Assembly: GCA_019240475.1 (NCBI GenBank)
Contig: JAFAYI010000016.1
Coordinates: 62,001-126,000, forward strand
Length of the DNA: 64,000 nt
Direction of reading: 5' to 3'
Source: Acidobacteriaceae bacterium
Lineage (GTDB): Bacteria > Acidobacteriota > Terriglobia > Bryobacterales > Bryobacteraceae
The position numbers and the translations under genes were made by a program. Under the pieces are notes generated by a model. That model had not been told where the DNA came from, searched no databases, and worked only from the letters and a program-made list of their open reading frames with translations. Positions 36,351-45,167 of the stretch are shown piece after piece. How positions within the stretch are numbered: position 1 is the stretch's first letter; the number at the start of each line of letters is the position of its first letter.

Positions 36351-36890
36351 GTGAGCACGTGCCTAATCGCGCTCGCTAACCTCCGGTATTCCGGGAACTC
36401 CCGAGGAGACTGTCGAATTGGCCGAACTGGCGCCTCAGAGGCTTCGTCTCGTCGAGCCACCGTGGTTTCTTCGCGGAGTGTTTCGTGCCCCGCTAACGAA
36501 CGAGGAAGCGTTGCTCGCTAGCTGGCTCGTCATCAATCACGACGGAAGCGATACCCGCTTTCAAGGCAAAGTTCAAATCGATCCATCCGAGGAAGCCATC
36601 TACACTCCTGGTCAGGCGCCGACTCTTCGGTAAGCGGAGCGCTCACCTTTGGCATCGCGATTTGCCCACGAAGGCTGGCGGTATCCGGAGACCGTGCGGT
36701 GGGCAGCGGCCGAGGAGTCCAGGTCGTGTTTCATCCTCAGTTTCATATGGGAAAGCCGGGGAGCTACCGCCCATCTGTATTCGCCGATCCGGCGAACTCG
36801 TTTCACGAAAAGGCAGTTCTGTGCCGGGCGGTAGACGCGGCCACGGGACTGTAGGCGAAGCCCTACAACCGATCGAGGAGTGGAAAGACG
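36351..36890 (+). pseudogene. Decayed carbon-nitrogen hydrolase (nitrilase family)
   Basis: Remnants scattered over three frames, in the right order. A GTG start region gives STCLIALANLRY; a frame change gives PGTPEETVELAELA. A jump follows to EEALLASWLVINHDGSDTRF and GKVQIDPSEEAIYTPG, whose Lys corresponds to the nitrilase Lys. Then SGALTFGIAIC gives the catalytic Cys, and after a one-base shift HEGWRYPETVRWAA. After another shift RGVQVVFHPQFHMGKPGSY and FADPANSFHEKAVLCRA appear, and finally DAATGL, a TAG, and AKPYN. The catalytic-Glu segment and part of the C-terminal third are deleted. The gene is plainly dead. End coordinate approximate. Confidence 0.75.
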
Positions 36891-36958
36891 GCTCCGGGGT
36901 GTAGGTCTGTGACCCAATCCCGGAGCGCGGTATGCTAGCGGTCGAGATCGGCTGTGAT

Positions 36959-36987
36959 TTGACTTGAAGGATTTAATACAGTATCGT
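36959..36987 (+). promoter_or_regulatory. Sigma-70-type promoter for the rsbW-like/STAS unit
   Basis: TTGACT (5/6 match) at 36959-36964, a 17-base spacer, then TATCGT (4/6) at 36982-36987. It is 51 bases before the kinase ATG, in non-coding DNA after the dead nitrilase. Confidence 0.5.
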
Positions 36988-37038
36988 GGCGGTCGGTGCA
37001 ACGGCCGAACGAATGGCCCGAGACATCGCGTCTAGAAT

Positions 37039-37476
37039 ATGGCCTTACGGCAAAGCCCGAACATGGAAAGACAGCAACTGACGTTGGACTCGACGTTGGA
37101 AAGCGTAGATGAGGCGGAGGCCATTGTCATTCGCGAGGCGGAGAAGACCGGCTTCGAGGAAGACGACCAGCAGCAGATCGGTATGGCGGTTCGCGAGTGC
37201 ATGGTAAATGCAGTGGTGCATGGCAACCGCTACAACAGGAAGAAAAAGGTTCACCTGGAACTGGAGCCCTCCAACGAGGGACTCACGGTGGTAATCGGCG
37301 ATGAGGGCGATGGCTTTGACGTGAATGCTTTGCCGGACCCGCTATTGCCGGAAAACCTGATGCGTCAATCCGGCCGAGGCCTGTTGCTCGTGCGCGCGTT
37401 TATGGACGAATTTCATGTGCAGCCGCGGACAGGCGGTGGTACAGAGGTTCGTCTCACGAAGACGTTGACGAAGTAA
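37039..37476 (+). CDS. RsbW-like anti-sigma factor / serine kinase
   Basis: 145 residues of GHKL-ATPase fold (HATPase_c_2). It has the N-box AVRECMVNAVVHGNRYN (about 54-70), G1-type DEGDGFD and G2-type SGRGLLLVRAFMDEF. Proteins of this kind bind a sigma factor or phosphorylate a STAS antagonist, releasing the sigma factor under stress. The STAS gene follows 43 bases later, which supports partner switching. An ATG at 37063 (MERQQL) would shorten it by eight residues and is equally plausible. No sigma factor gene lies nearby. Confidence 0.88.
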   Translation: MALRQSPNMERQQLTLDSTLESVDEAEAIVIREAEKTGFEEDDQQQIGMAVRECMVNAVVHGNRYNRKKKVHLELEPSNEGLTVVIGDEGDGFDVNALPDPLLPENLMRQSGRGLLLVRAFMDEFHVQPRTGGGTEVRLTKTLTK

Positions 37477-37519
37477 GTGATCGATGCTTTGAAACTGGTA
37501 TGGATACGAGGAGGCGGAA

Positions 37520-37864
37520 GTGAGTGTTAAATTGACATCTCGGCAGGTCGGCGATGTCACGGTCATCGATGCGGCCGGACGGATTACTTTGGGGGAGGCC
37601 GCAAGTGCGTTTCGCGATACGATCCGCGAGTACGCAGGCAAGGGCAACAAGAAGCTCCTGCTGAATCTCAGCGATGTTTCCTATATCGATAGCTCGGGGA
37701 TCGGCGAGATGGTCTCGGGGTTTACGACAGTGACCAACAACGGCGGGCAATTGAAGTTGGTGGGGCTGTCCAAACGCATTAAGGACCTTCTGCAGATCAC
37801 GAAACTGTACACCGTTTTCGACGTATACGATGATGAGGCGCAGGCGGTCCGCAGCTTCTCCTGA
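37520..37864 (+). CDS. STAS-domain anti-sigma factor antagonist
   Basis: 114 residues, starting at a GTG with a GGAGG-type ribosome site. It is a complete STAS domain: beta strand DVTVIDAAGRITLGEA, then LLLNLSDVSYIDSSGIGEMV with the conserved phosphorylatable Ser in DSSG, then QLKLVGLSKRIKDLLQITKL. It probably forms the antagonist half of a partner-switching pair with the upstream RsbW-like kinase. A NarL-type response regulator follows after 124 bases. Confidence 0.92.
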   Translation: MSVKLTSRQVGDVTVIDAAGRITLGEAASAFRDTIREYAGKGNKKLLLNLSDVSYIDSSGIGEMVSGFTTVTNNGGQLKLVGLSKRIKDLLQITKLYTVFDVYDDEAQAVRSFS

Positions 37865-37988
37865 TCCAAGACAGAGACCCACAGAGCCCAAATTGCGTAA
37901 TCCGTCAAACACATTACGGGCTGGTACTGGTAGAACTAAGCCGAAACTGAGATAAGTGCTTTCGGGCCGGCACTGAATCAGCACGAAC

Positions 37989-38714
37989 GTGTCTACGTCA
38001 ACTTCGCTACATCCCATCCCGGTGCCTGCACCGCATACAGTAGTTGTCCCTTCGGTCCAGGAGCTTCCTGCGGAAGTGCTGCTGGCCGATGAACTCACGC
38101 TGGTGCGCGAGGGTCTGGCAGCGCTTTGCAATTCTATACCTGGCTTCCGAGTCGTGGCCCAAGTAGGAACGGCCGGAGCTGCTCTGGCCGAGATTCAGCG
38201 GCTGGAGCCCGCTGTCGCGCTTCTTGATCTCGGCCTTTCGGATCTTGCCGCCACGGAAGTGATCCGCCGGGTTCGTGAACTAGGACTGCGAACGCGTTGC
38301 GCAGTGTTTTCGGTCCGTAAGGACAGGAAAACCGTCCTCGAAGTTCTCCGCACGGGCGCCTGCGGGTTCCTCCTCAAGAGTTCGACAGCAGAGCAGATGG
38401 CCGACGCCCTTGGGCAGTTCACGCAGGGGGGCATCTATGTATCGCCGCAGATAGAGGTAATGTCATTGTTTGGCGAGACGGGCGGCCGCAATCAGGGCGA
38501 GGATCCCCTGGAATCTCTCAGCAGCCGCGAGTTTCAGGTCTTCTCTCTGCTGGTCGAAGGCATTCGCGCTAAGGAAATAGCGGCCCGCCTTTCACTCAGC
38601 CCCAAGACGGTGGATACTTACCGCTCCAGCTTGATGCGCAAGTTAGATATTCACGACGTCGCAGGCCTGGTGAAGTTCGCGATCAAGCGAGACCTGGCCG
38701 ACTTGCCTGCTTAG
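37989..38714 (+). CDS. NarL/FixJ-type response regulator
   Basis: 241 residues with a Pro-rich N-terminal extension of about 28 residues. The receiver domain has an acidic pair that reads Asp-Glu (LLADELTLVREG) instead of the usual Asp-Asp-His. The phospho-acceptor Asp is in VALLDLGLSDL, Ser in VFSVRKD and the switch Lys in GFLLKSS. The LuxR-type HTH is clear: LSSREFQVFSLLVEG, AKEIAARLSLSPKTVDTY, RSSLMRKL. No cognate histidine kinase is adjacent. It starts at a GTG without a strong ribosome site, so the start is uncertain. Confidence 0.9.
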   Translation: MSTSTSLHPIPVPAPHTVVVPSVQELPAEVLLADELTLVREGLAALCNSIPGFRVVAQVGTAGAALAEIQRLEPAVALLDLGLSDLAATEVIRRVRELGLRTRCAVFSVRKDRKTVLEVLRTGACGFLLKSSTAEQMADALGQFTQGGIYVSPQIEVMSLFGETGGRNQGEDPLESLSSREFQVFSLLVEGIRAKEIAARLSLSPKTVDTYRSSLMRKLDIHDVAGLVKFAIKRDLADLPA

Positions 38715-38736
38715 GTGGTGGGGCCCGCCACCACCT
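38713..38736. terminator. GC-rich hairpin between convergent genes
   Basis: AGGTGGTGG and CCACCACCT form a perfect 9-bp stem with a six-base loop, lying exactly between the response regulator stop and the S53 gene stop. There is no T-tract on either strand, so it may be a bidirectional or Rho-assisted terminator. Confidence 0.5.
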
Positions 38737-38748
38737 CTCACTTGCCGC

Positions 38749-41700
38749 CTACCGATAGTAGTACACCCCGCCGCCTCCGTTAATGCCCCAGACGACGGCA
38801 TCGGAACCAATCGCAATACTGGTTAGCGCTCCGGTAACGTGATCCCAGCTTTGAGTCTGGAAATCGTAGCGGTAAATTTGTTGGCCCGAATTCAATCCCC
38901 AAACGGCGCTATCAAAGGCGGCCGCGATCCGGGTGAGGACTCCTGGAACGTATTCAAATGCTTGAGCTTGAACGTTGTAGTGATAAATGTAGCCATTTCC
39001 ATCAAGACCCCAGACATTCCCGCTTGATCCTGCCGAGATTTGAGCCAACGAAATCGAAAGAGGAGTCCAGGCCTGAGACTGGGAGTTAAAGTGAAACACG
39101 GCGCCCTGGCCATCTATACCCCACACATCGTCGTCGACGCCGACCGAGATCTGGGAGAGAGCTCCGGCAATTTGAGTCCAGCTTTGTGTACCCGAATTGA
39201 ACCGGAAGATCTGATCCTGCGCGTTGATCCCCCACACATCGCCGTTATCGGCTACCGCGATTTGTGAAAGATTCCCCGAGATCAAGCCAAATTGTTGTCT
39301 CGACGGATTGAATTGAAACACCTGACCGTACGAGTTAAGGCCCCACGCCACGCCTTTTGCCGCCGCTACAATATCGGTCAGCGTTCCCGGAATCAAAATC
39401 CATCCTTGGGTCACAGGATTAAATGTGTAGATCTGGTTATCCGCGTTAATGCCCCAGACCGCGCCGTCCGATGATACAGCTACTTTCGCCAATTCACCCG
39501 GCAACGGATGCCAACTTTGGCTCGCCTGACTGGCCTGCACTAACTCGTAATTCTGGCTGGAGTAGCCAATACCCCACAGCGAGCCGGCGGCGCCCGCTGA
39601 AATCGATTTCAACACAGGGCCTACTTCGCTCCAGGTGTCGTTCGCGGAATTGTATTTGAAAAGGTTGCTCTCCGGATTCAGGCCCCAGACGCTCGCCCCA
39701 TATCCGACCGAGATCGCCTTTAAAGCACCTGCGGTCTGATTCCAACTCTGGGTCAGACGATTGAAACGATAGATGCTCCCGTTACTGTTGATCCCCCATA
39801 CCTCGCCATCCGCACCGACCGAAATCTGAGCTAAGCTTCCCGCCACATAGTCGAAGGACTGCGTGCCCGCATTGAAACGGAAGATTTGCTCCGCTGAGTT
39901 AAGCCCCCAAACGGCGCCGTCAAAACCGACCGCAATCTGGTCAAGCGTGCCGGGTACTTGAGCGAAGCTCCGAGTTTGGGTGTTGTAACAATAAATCTCG
40001 CCGGACGAGTTCAGCCCCCAGGCCGAGCCATCGGCGCCGACGGCTATTTGCGACAAACTTCCTGGAACTAGATCCCACGTTCCGGAATTGTAGTTATAAA
40101 TTTCTCCGGCCGTATTCACCCCCCAAATCGCGGCGTTCGATCCAACGGCGACCTGGGATAGCGCTTGAGAGCCGGAACTCCAGCTTCGACTTCGAGAATC
40201 GTAACCATAACTCTCGCCCGCGTTGTTGATGCCCCAAACAGTACCGTCTGCGCCGACGGATATCTGCACCGCACCGTCCGGCATCTCCGGCAAAGCGGTG
40301 GGCGTATATAAGGACCATTGGCTGAGCAGGTTGTAGACATCAGCCGAACCCCAGCCGGTCACCAAGTCATAGCCGACGGTAGTGGAATAACCAAGCTGTA
40401 GGCTCGGAGGGCAGCCGGTTGAACCGGCCTGGCATGGCACCACATTATTGCCGCGAGTAACATCGTGGAAGGCGTCGGTTGAAATGGATGCCAGGCCGTA
40501 CAACGTGGGATTGATGTTCCCTTGCCTACCGCCTAGTTGCTGGTTTAGAAGAGCCACCACAGCCGCAAAGCTTGGCGCCGAAGCCGAGGTGCCTCCGATC
40601 ACGTTCAAGTCTTGATTCTGCATACGAAAACCGCTAACGCAGCTTCCCGCCGAGCAGATGAGGAGACCGTCGTGGTCGGGCGAGGCCGCGAACGCCAGAT
40701 CGGGAACGTCGCGCGCATTATCGAAGGGCACGCCCGTGCCGGTCTGCCAGCTCGGCTTACTGAACATCGTGCTTCTCCCGCCGCCGCTCGCCGAAAGAGT
40801 GCCATTTTCGGTGGTGTCGTTCCAGGCGATCTCGGGGATGTACGATAGCGCCGACCCCCCATTTGCGTTGTTCGTCGCGCTCCAGTAATTTCCGGAGCCC
40901 TCGCTGAATTCAGTTCCGCCGACCCCGGTCACGTACGGAATCGCGGCCGGAACGTCCACCGCCGGTCCTGAGGTTGCCGTACTGGAGGTTGCGTCTTCAC
41001 AATCGGCAGCGCCTTGATCGCCCGCCGCGGCAATTACCGTCATACCCTGCGAATTTGCCTGCTGGAATAACGAGGTGAGAGTATTAACTTCGGCCGTTCC
41101 CAGATCTGCCTCGCAGTTTCCATAAGTGATGCTCAAAACGCCGGCCAGATTGTTTTCCACAATGTAGGCGGCCGACCCGAATGCGTCTTGCGAGTTGACA
41201 AAGATAATCGTGGCGTTCTTCGCGATGCCCCCCGCCCACTCTATATCCAGATCGGACTCGCTCTCGTCGCCTGAATTGGTGCCGGGATCAGTCCCCGAAA
41301 GGATCACTTGCGGTGCATTGGCGGGCAAACCCGCCGCCGACCGGAAAGCCGCGATATCGCTCAACGCTATGTCGCTTTGGCCGGGGATCGCGATGTTTAT
41401 TCCACTACCGGTGATGCCGTTCGCATACAGCGGCTTCACGTCGTAAATCGTTGCCCAGTCATCGGGCGCCAGAAAGTGGCTGCCGCTGATGTTCGAGGTA
41501 AAGTGCGCCTTCAGCGCGCTTCCGGCGCGTATGCCGAGTGGCCTCGGGTGAAAATCGTGCAGGCCGCGGATGCTCTCCACCATGCCCTCCAGCGGCTTTG
41601 GAAGGATCGGATTGGTCGCGTTCGCGTAATGCCTCTGCCCGTCGACTAGGTACTGGTGAATCACTGTTTGGAACGCAGTTTCGGCCTGCGCCGCCGTTCC

Positions 41701-42114
41701 CGAAAAACTCACCGAAGTGCGGCTTCGCGCAACCTCAATACTGGAGAACCCTAAACTCTGAAGCCATTCAGTGATCTTCTGAATATCGAGCTGGTTCGCG
41801 CCAAATTCGTCGGCAAATTGCTCCGGCGTGAGCCACTGATGGTAGCGAGCGTTCCCGGGCGTCTGTTGCTCGGAAAGGAGTTGCAGTAAATCGGCGCGCT
41901 GATCGGGCGACATCGCCAGGTGAAGCGTGATGCGCGGCAGGGCGAGCGCTGGTTCGACGGGCCCTTGATCCTGCGCGTGAACGATGACCGGGCGGACGCT
42001 ACCCGGCAATACAAAAGTCTGCGTGCTTGGGATATCTGTAGTAATCCTGCTCGGCGGCTGGAAGGCCAATATCAGCCCGGGGCTGGCCAGAAGAGCAAAT
42101 GCGGCGAGTTTCAT
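38749..42114 (-). CDS. S53 (sedolisin/kumamolisin) peptidase with 14 tectonin repeats
   Basis: A 1121-residue secreted protein with signal peptide 1-18. The activation pro-domain spans about 30-190 (WLTPEQFADEFGANQ). The S53 catalytic domain (about 215-600) has the Glu286/Asp290 pair in ESDLDIEW, the oxyanion Asp366 in AAAGDQGA and the nucleophile Ser510 in IGGTSASAPSF. From 617 to the end lie 14 repeats of about 37 residues, each built on QIxVGxDGxVWGxNxxGxIYxYN, the last truncated. Tectonin-type repeats fold as beta-propellers and often bind glycans or cell surfaces. It may anchor an acid-acting endopeptidase to polymers. It is last in a run of five secreted proteins. Confidence 0.92.
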   Translation of the reverse strand: MKLAAFALLASPGLILAFQPPSRITTDIPSTQTFVLPGSVRPVIVHAQDQGPVEPALALPRITLHLAMSPDQRADLLQLLSEQQTPGNARYHQWLTPEQFADEFGANQLDIQKITEWLQSLGFSSIEVARSRTSVSFSGTAAQAETAFQTVIHQYLVDGQRHYANATNPILPKPLEGMVESIRGLHDFHPRPLGIRAGSALKAHFTSNISGSHFLAPDDWATIYDVKPLYANGITGSGINIAIPGQSDIALSDIAAFRSAAGLPANAPQVILSGTDPGTNSGDESESDLDIEWAGGIAKNATIIFVNSQDAFGSAAYIVENNLAGVLSITYGNCEADLGTAEVNTLTSLFQQANSQGMTVIAAAGDQGAADCEDATSSTATSGPAVDVPAAIPYVTGVGGTEFSEGSGNYWSATNNANGGSALSYIPEIAWNDTTENGTLSASGGGRSTMFSKPSWQTGTGVPFDNARDVPDLAFAASPDHDGLLICSAGSCVSGFRMQNQDLNVIGGTSASAPSFAAVVALLNQQLGGRQGNINPTLYGLASISTDAFHDVTRGNNVVPCQAGSTGCPPSLQLGYSTTVGYDLVTGWGSADVYNLLSQWSLYTPTALPEMPDGAVQISVGADGTVWGINNAGESYGYDSRSRSWSSGSQALSQVAVGSNAAIWGVNTAGEIYNYNSGTWDLVPGSLSQIAVGADGSAWGLNSSGEIYCYNTQTRSFAQVPGTLDQIAVGFDGAVWGLNSAEQIFRFNAGTQSFDYVAGSLAQISVGADGEVWGINSNGSIYRFNRLTQSWNQTAGALKAISVGYGASVWGLNPESNLFKYNSANDTWSEVGPVLKSISAGAAGSLWGIGYSSQNYELVQASQASQSWHPLPGELAKVAVSSDGAVWGINADNQIYTFNPVTQGWILIPGTLTDIVAAAKGVAWGLNSYGQVFQFNPSRQQFGLISGNLSQIAVADNGDVWGINAQDQIFRFNSGTQSWTQIAGALSQISVGVDDDVWGIDGQGAVFHFNSQSQAWTPLSISLAQISAGSSGNVWGLDGNGYIYHYNVQAQAFEYVPGVLTRIAAAFDSAVWGLNSGQQIYRYDFQTQSWDHVTGALTSIAIGSDAVVWGINGGGGVYYYR

Positions 42115-42226
42115 TCAAGTGTTAGGTGTGAGCGTTAGTACCTTTTTCTAAGTACATTCTGACGTAGTGGCAAAAGAAAGGGTTGCGCCAGGAACACCCC
42201 TTGTTGTGCCTGACCGGACCGCCAGT

Positions 42227-42976
42227 TTACTGGGGCGGCGCAGCCGTGGCCGGGGAAACCGGTGGATTCGGTCCCACTAAGTCGAGCAACTCAATTTCAA
42301 AGATAAGCGCGGCACCGCCCGGAATTCCCGGGCGCCCCGCGTCACCGTATGCGAGATTGGCCGGGCATACTAGTTGCGCTTTTCCTCCCACCTTCATCTT
42401 CTGCAGTCCTTCGGTCCAGCAACGGATCACCCCATTAAGGGCGAATTGCGCCGGCTCATTCCGGCTGTATGAATTATCGAACTCAGTCCCGTTGACGAGT
42501 GTTCCGCGATAATTGACTTTCACGGTGCTGGTGGCGTCCGGCGATGCTCCCGTTCCAGGCCGCAGCTCGCGATAGACGAGCCCCGAATCAGTCTTAATCG
42601 CACCCTGCTCCTCTGCGGCTTTCGCGAGAAACGCCTCCGACGCCGCTTTCTCCTTTTCCACGCCGGCCGCCGCCCTCGTTTGGGCGAACGGCTGGATCTT
42701 CGGTCCCCATTCGTTCAACTCGAGCGCAGGCTTGCCCGAGGACGCATCCGACATAGCTTTTTCCACGATCGCCAATTCGCCCGGGGACAAATTGAACGGG
42801 CCGAGCGATCGGTATATAGACAGCCCCAGGGCATAGATTGTCTTCTGTTCGTCCGTCATTGAGGTCGCCTGAGCCGTGCTTTGGGTCGGCGGAGCAGGCT
42901 TGGGCTTCGCCGGGCTCCTTGGCGCTGTTACCTGAGCGGTGAGGGCCATCGGCAATAAAATAAGCAACACACGCAT
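42227..42976 (-). CDS. FKBP-type peptidyl-prolyl isomerase, secreted
   Basis: 249 residues with a signal peptide (MRVLLILLPMALTAQV). A Pro/Lys linker and a helical N-domain (about 40-125, with EKTxxx-like Ala/Glu-rich helices) are followed by an FKBP domain (about 130-235). The latter shows TDSGLVYRELRPGTG, VKVNYRGTLVNGTEFDNSY, VIRCWTEGLQKMKVGGKAQL, and the signature CPANLAYGDAG. The layout is that of Mip/FkpA chaperone-isomerases that help fold exported proteins. It sits between genes for large secreted enzymes, which it could assist. Last residues are Pro/Ala-rich. Confidence 0.92.
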   Translation of the reverse strand: MRVLLILLPMALTAQVTAPRSPAKPKPAPPTQSTAQATSMTDEQKTIYALGLSIYRSLGPFNLSPGELAIVEKAMSDASSGKPALELNEWGPKIQPFAQTRAAAGVEKEKAASEAFLAKAAEEQGAIKTDSGLVYRELRPGTGASPDATSTVKVNYRGTLVNGTEFDNSYSRNEPAQFALNGVIRCWTEGLQKMKVGGKAQLVCPANLAYGDAGRPGIPGGAALIFEIELLDLVGPNPPVSPATAAPPQ

Positions 42977-43012
42977 CTGCTCAGGCTAGCATTCGCGCCC
43001 TGAGTCATCGGT

Positions 43013-45136
43013 TCAGTATTGCCAATTTACCGTTACGTTTCCCGTCCCACTCGTAGGAACTGTATATTGATGATTACTTCCGTTCTCCCAGGTGACCGTT
43101 CCGTTTGCCGCAATCTTGATGAACTTGAATTGTACATTCTGTCCCGCCGGCAGCGAAACGTTCAGAAACCAATTGGGATAGTTCGGATCGAGCATCGGAC
43201 CTATGGCCGTGTCAAATGTCGTGCCCCACTGGCCAAGTTCGATCGTGTTTCCAGCTACAAAAATGTAATCGCCCGTGTTAGTAGGCGTCGCATTGTCTAC
43301 CGTAAATGTAACCGGGATCAGTTTAGCGGTCAGAACTGTGAACTGAATCGTATTGGCATCAGTTCCGGAGCTATTCGCCAGTTGAACCTGGTACACGCCG
43401 TTCCCCACATTGGGAACGGTGAACGTGATCTGATTCGTAGACCAGGAGTTAATAGTGGCATGCGTTCCATTGAAGGAAATCGTGCCCGTCGCCGAGCCAA
43501 AATTCTGGCCCGCGATGGTGACCACTACTCCGGGCTGGGCGATTGTCGGACCGATGGAACCGACCGCGGGCGCGGTCGTGCCGCCCGCCAACTGCCAAAC
43601 CGAAACCGAGTGAGCGCCGAGCGTAAGTGCCGCGGCCGGATTATTACTGCCGCTCCCCGTGCTAACGCTCAATCCGGTGCCGCCCAAGAGACCTCCTAGA
43701 TAATCCGTGTATGTGCCGGCCGGTAAAGCCGTATATAGGCCCGTAATATTGTAGGAAGTAGTATCGTTCTTGTTGACCGCAACCAACACTACGTTGTTAT
43801 AGAACTGGCGCTCGAATATGTAAACGTCGTTGTTAATCCAGCGCTGCTGCGACGTTCCATATGCGAGCGCGTTGTTCGACTGTCGCAGCCCCGCGAGTTT
43901 GTTAATGAGCTGGTAGGCAGTGGTGGTGGTGCTGAAGGACGCCATCATCGGCCGATTGTACGGATCGCCGCCGCCGTTTGTATCGTTGTGCAGATACTGT
44001 TCATCACCATAGTAGATAATGGGAATGCCGCGGCATGTAAGCAGAAACGCTATGGCTTCGTTTAATCGATTCTGGTTATTATTCAGTGTCAGGAAACGTG
44101 ATAAGTCCTGGCTGTCGATAAAGGTTGTCAGGTCGTTGCTCCAAATAAAATTGGAGGCCTCTGTGCTGAGCGTGGAATCGATCTCCGAAAAGTTGTTGTT
44201 ACTCGCAAACACGTCTCGAATGGCTGTATTCAATGGAAAATCGAGTAGGCTGATCCCACTCTTATTGGCGAATTTATAAGAATCGTGATAGAGCGGATCG
44301 GACGTATTGCCCTGGTCCCACTCGCCGAAGAAGAAACTGCCTCCCGAACTAAATACGCTGTTCGCGAATGAGTATTCCCATCCCCACGTAACATCCTTGA
44401 CTGCATCTAGCCGGAAGGCGTCGACACCGTGCGATACGAACTGGGCAATCGCGGTCTTCAGATAACTGTCGATCGTGGAATTTTCCTGGTTTAGATCTGA
44501 AAGATCCTCCAGCTCGTAATACTGAAGCTGATAACGGTCGTCGTAATTCGTGATGTTGCCGTTGTGGTGAAAGTACCCGTTGGGATCGTTATTCCAAGCC
44601 GCCATGAAGGCGCCGTTGTTGTACAGCGATCCGTATTCGCCCCCGTTATCGGGATTTGAATGATTTGCGGCAAAATCGACTACAACCTTGATTCCATTCG
44701 TGTGCGCCGCCGAAACGAGGTTATCGAACGCTGTCCAGGAATTGGAGCTGTCCCCAAAATGCTCTTCAATCCGCATGAAGTCGCGAGCCCAATATCCGTG
44801 GTACCCGACCTGCGGGCTACTCGCCGAACCATACGCGTAGATGTTGATGTTATCGGCCGGCGGAGAAATCCAGATCGCCGTGACACCCATTCCTTTTAAA
44901 TAGGACATCTTCTGTTGAATCCCCGCCAGATCGCCGCCCCAATAGGCATACCAGTTCGTGTGCGTGGAATCGTAAAGGCCAGGGCTCTGCGGCGGATTGT
45001 CGTTTGTGGTATCTCCGTCCACGAAGCGGTCCGTAATGATTTCGTATATAACTTGTTTCTTAAAATCCTGGGCGGCGAGCGAGGTAACTAAGACGGCAGA
45101 GAGCAAAGATAGGCCAGCAAGCGAACGTGGTTGCAC
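43013..45136 (-). CDS. Secreted GH13 alpha-amylase, CGTase-like domain order
   Basis: 707 residues with a signal peptide. The barrel has VVDFAANHSNP (Asp154, His159), the nucleophile Asp244 in DAFRLDAVK, acid Glu272 in FFFGEWDQG and Asp344 in FIDSQDLSRF. In this last motif the near-invariant His is Gln343. The barrel is followed by domain C, an IPT/TIG domain (about 522-605, GPTIAQPGVVVTIAGQNFG) and a C-terminal CBM20 starch-binding domain (about 608-707, VTFTVDNATPTNTGDYIFVA). This A-B-C-TIG-CBM20 order is typical of cyclodextrin glucanotransferases and maltogenic amylases; which activity it has is open. Same strand as the HAF-repeat and PQQ-like genes. Confidence 0.9.
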   Translation of the reverse strand: MQPRSLAGLSLLSAVLVTSLAAQDFKKQVIYEIITDRFVDGDTTNDNPPQSPGLYDSTHTNWYAYWGGDLAGIQQKMSYLKGMGVTAIWISPPADNINIYAYGSASSPQVGYHGYWARDFMRIEEHFGDSSNSWTAFDNLVSAAHTNGIKVVVDFAANHSNPDNGGEYGSLYNNGAFMAAWNNDPNGYFHHNGNITNYDDRYQLQYYELEDLSDLNQENSTIDSYLKTAIAQFVSHGVDAFRLDAVKDVTWGWEYSFANSVFSSGGSFFFGEWDQGNTSDPLYHDSYKFANKSGISLLDFPLNTAIRDVFASNNNFSEIDSTLSTEASNFIWSNDLTTFIDSQDLSRFLTLNNNQNRLNEAIAFLLTCRGIPIIYYGDEQYLHNDTNGGGDPYNRPMMASFSTTTTAYQLINKLAGLRQSNNALAYGTSQQRWINNDVYIFERQFYNNVVLVAVNKNDTTSYNITGLYTALPAGTYTDYLGGLLGGTGLSVSTGSGSNNPAAALTLGAHSVSVWQLAGGTTAPAVGSIGPTIAQPGVVVTIAGQNFGSATGTISFNGTHATINSWSTNQITFTVPNVGNGVYQVQLANSSGTDANTIQFTVLTAKLIPVTFTVDNATPTNTGDYIFVAGNTIELGQWGTTFDTAIGPMLDPNYPNWFLNVSLPAGQNVQFKFIKIAANGTVTWENGSNHQYTVPTSGTGNVTVNWQY

Positions 45137-45167
45137 TGCGCCAATATATCACAAAAAGTCATTATAT

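Noticed and set aside
36612..37001. 129-codon minus-strand open frame in the gap
   Set aside because: Antisense to the nitrilase remnant, Arg/Pro-rich, no ribosome site and no family resemblance.
37895..37918. CGTAAT/ATTACG inverted repeat before the response regulator
   Set aside because: Only six bases long with an 11-base loop; too weak to call an operator.
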